Below are positions 6,881 to 7,933 of a stretch of DNA of 7,933 bases, in pieces (the first letter of the stretch is position 1; every line of letters starts with the position of its first letter). The stretch is from NCBI GenBank assembly GCA_026707185.1, contig JAPOXI010000013.1, positions 1-7,933 of the forward strand, written 5' to 3'. This stretch comes from Chloroflexota bacterium (GTDB taxonomy: Bacteria; Chloroflexota; UBA11872). A program made the position numbers and the translations under genes. The notes beneath the pieces are model-generated. The model saw only the letters and a list, made by a program, of their open reading frames with translations. It was not told the origin of the DNA and did no database searches.

Positions 6881-7120
6881 CTAGAGGAAGAAGTCGGCGT
6901 TGACCTTGGTCCACTCTTCCCATTCGTCCGGCACGTCAAAGTCGGGGAAGATGGCGGTCACCGGGCAGACTGGTTCGCAGGCGCCGCAGTCAATGCACTC
7001 TATCGGGTCGATGTAGTACATCTCGGCTTCGTCGGTGGTATGGATACAGTCCACCGGACACACGTCAACGCATGAAGCGTCCTTGGTGCCAATGCACGGC
7101 TCGCAGATCACATACGTCAT
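6881..7120 (-). CDS. 7Fe ferredoxin ([3Fe-4S][4Fe-4S], Azotobacter FdI type)
   Basis: 79 residues with nine cysteines. C9-x7-C17-x3-C21-x3-C25 and C42-x2-C45-x2-C48-x3-C52-P match the spacing in the Azotobacter vinelandii FdI class. By that comparison C9, C17 and C52 hold a [3Fe-4S] cluster, while C21, C42, C45 and C48 hold a [4Fe-4S] cluster; C6 and C25 are extra. The middle cysteine needed for a second [4Fe-4S] cluster between C9 and C17 is absent. The acidic tail (DEWEEWTKVNADFFL) is common in this class. It is a soluble low-potential electron carrier; its partner cannot be told from the neighbours. The ATG at 7118-7120 is chosen because AAGGGAG lies 9 bases upstream and the protein then begins MTYVICEPC, as the family does. 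An upstream ATG at 7195 would add 25 residues with no family match. Confidence 0.95.
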   Translation of the reverse strand: MTYVICEPCIGTKDASCVDVCPVDCIHTTDEAEMYYIDPIECIDCGACEPVCPVTAIFPDFDVPDEWEEWTKVNADFFL

Positions 7121-7129
7121 CGACGAAGG

Positions 7130-7136
7130 CTCCCTT
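7130..7136 (-). promoter_or_regulatory. Ribosome binding site of the ferredoxin gene
   Basis: The minus strand reads AAGGGAG, 9 bases before the ATG at 7118-7120. It fixes the start of the 79-residue ferredoxin over the longer reading from 7195. Confidence 0.7.
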
Positions 7137-7176
7137 GGTGGGCTAGCAGCGAAGGTAGCGAACTGCCGAATACGGA

Positions 7177-7191
7177 CAGCCGCTTCGGCTG
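7177..7191 (-). repeat. Perfect hairpin between glucan phosphorylase and ferredoxin genes
   Basis: CAGCCG and CGGCTG form a six-base-pair stem around a three-base loop. It lies about 50 bases after the phosphorylase stop codon and 57 bases before the ferredoxin start. No run of T follows on the minus strand, so it is not a classical Rho-independent terminator; it may end or stabilise a transcript. Confidence 0.4.
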
Positions 7192-7195
7192 CCAA

Positions 7196-7223
7196 ATCCT
7201 ATCGCGTCTATCGGAGCCGGCAA
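7196..7223 (-). promoter_or_regulatory. Candidate sigma-70-type promoter for the ferredoxin gene
   Basis: On the minus strand TTGCCG (7218-7223, 4 of 6 to TTGACA) and TAGGAT (7196-7201, 4 of 6 to TATAAT) are separated by 16 bases. Transcription would start close to 7189, inside the adjoining hairpin, and give a leader of about 70 bases. If real, the ferredoxin has its own promoter and does not depend on the phosphorylase transcript. Confidence 0.3.
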
Positions 7224-7238
7224 AGCGAAAACGTCACG

Positions 7239-7933
7239 TCAGCCGCCGCCGTCAGGCACGCTCCAGCGCACCAATCCGTGCTCCACGGGGTCCGTGAGGT
7301 GCGGGTGCCGTGGTACGACGCGCACCGCGATGCCCATTCGTCCGCTCTGGCGGAGCGGGACCGTGGATTCAAACCAGTGCGTGCCCTCGCCATCCGGTCC
7401 CACCGCCCTGGCCTCGTAGGTCATGCCGCCGTCAACGGCGCCGTCGCTACCCACCCGGCCAACGTAGACCTGTACCGTCAGCTCCTCCGCGTGCAGACCG
7501 TTGAGCGACACCCGCGTCCGGACGGGAAGCGCGGAGCCCACGTCCACCTCTGGTCCTCCGGCCAGATGCACATCCAGAATCTGTACGGAGTTCCACTGCT
7601 GGCGAACACGTGCCAGCCAATCGGCCAGCGATCGTGCGGGTGAACAGCCGTCGCTGGTCAGCGTGCGCAGCAACTCGTCGGCTCGCAAATAGAACTCTTC
7701 GGTGTACTGGCGCATCATGCGGTGCGCGCCAAAGTCCGTCAGCGCCATCACCATCGACGCCTTGGCGCGCTCGATCCAACGAGTCGGCGTGCCGTCCAGC
7801 CCCAGATCGTAAAAAAGCGGGACGACCGAACGCTCGAACAGCCGGTAGACCGCGGCGGCATCATTAGCGTCGCGCTGGGGATCCTCCACGTCGTCATCCG
7901 CCCGTCCGATCGCCCAGCCAATGTGGGGGGCGT
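7239..7933 (-). CDS. glgP: Alpha-glucan (glycogen) phosphorylase, C-terminal part; 5' end outside the window
   Basis: 230 residues are visible before the stop at 7239-7241. The frame is open through the right edge. The fragment opens with GWAIG, the end of the conserved segment that in this family follows the PLP-binding lysine region. It continues with NDAAAVYRLFERSVVPLFYD, the tryptophan-containing segment TRWIERAKASM, then RMMRQYTEEFY, as expected for the short, non-classical phosphorylase group (the TIGR02094 type found in Thermus, Thermotoga, Mycobacterium and Chloroflexota). The last 110 residues are a beta-rich tail (about VQILDVHLAGG to HGLVRW) that is usual at this family's C-terminus. 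The enzyme releases glucose 1-phosphate from alpha-1,4-glucan in the cytoplasm. The PLP lysine itself lies outside the window and cannot be checked. A GTG at 7887-7889 is internal and is not the start. Confidence 0.9.
   Translation of the reverse strand, partial: APHIGWAIGRADDDVEDPQRDANDAAAVYRLFERSVVPLFYDLGLDGTPTRWIERAKASMVMALTDFGAHRMMRQYTEEFYLRADELLRTLTSDGCSPARSLADWLARVRQQWNSVQILDVHLAGGPEVDVGSALPVRTRVSLNGLHAEELTVQVYVGRVGSDGAVDGGMTYEARAVGPDGEGTHWFESTVPLRQSGRMGIAVRVVPRHPHLTDPVEHGLVRWSVPDGGG

Overview
This is a high-GC bacterial window with no sign of a mobile element, a CRISPR array or phage genes. A 7Fe ferredoxin of the Azotobacter FdI type, a non-classical alpha-glucan phosphorylase, a sulfatase-like enzyme, tRNAs with encoded CCA and strong G/C third-position bias are together compatible with an uncultured Chloroflexota lineage (SAR202/Dehalococcoidia or Thermomicrobia-like). 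That placement is inference from gene content and is moderate at best.

Layout. At 1-2166 (minus) there is a very long polytopic membrane protein gene that resembles GT-C glycosyltransferases and runs off the left edge before its stop codon. A 347-base stretch without a convincing gene follows. At 2514-4064 (minus) is a sulfatase-like alkaline-phosphatase-superfamily enzyme in which the usual nucleophile motif C/S-x-P-x-R reads T-I-Q-V-R. At 4223-4395 (minus) are two tandem tRNAs, Val(UAC) then Phe(GAA). At 4483-5361 (minus) is an SPFH/prohibitin-family membrane protein. Divergent from it, at 5531-6820 (plus), is a secreted lipoprotein glycoside hydrolase with a twin-arginine-type signal. Convergent with that gene, at 6881-7120 (minus), is the ferredoxin. 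Upstream of the ferredoxin on the same strand, 7239-7933 is the C-terminal third or so of alpha-glucan phosphorylase, cut by the right edge.

How they may work together. Several products handle carbohydrate or its modification: the phosphorylase degrades storage glucan, the lipoprotein hydrolase acts on an external glycan, the GT-C-like protein may build a surface glycan, and the sulfatase-like enzyme may remove or transfer a sulfate or phosphate group. The genes are separated by gaps and lie on both strands, so they do not form one operon. I see a set of mostly ordinary chromosomal genes, not a clearly new system. The observation most worth following is the altered active-site motif of the sulfatase-like protein.
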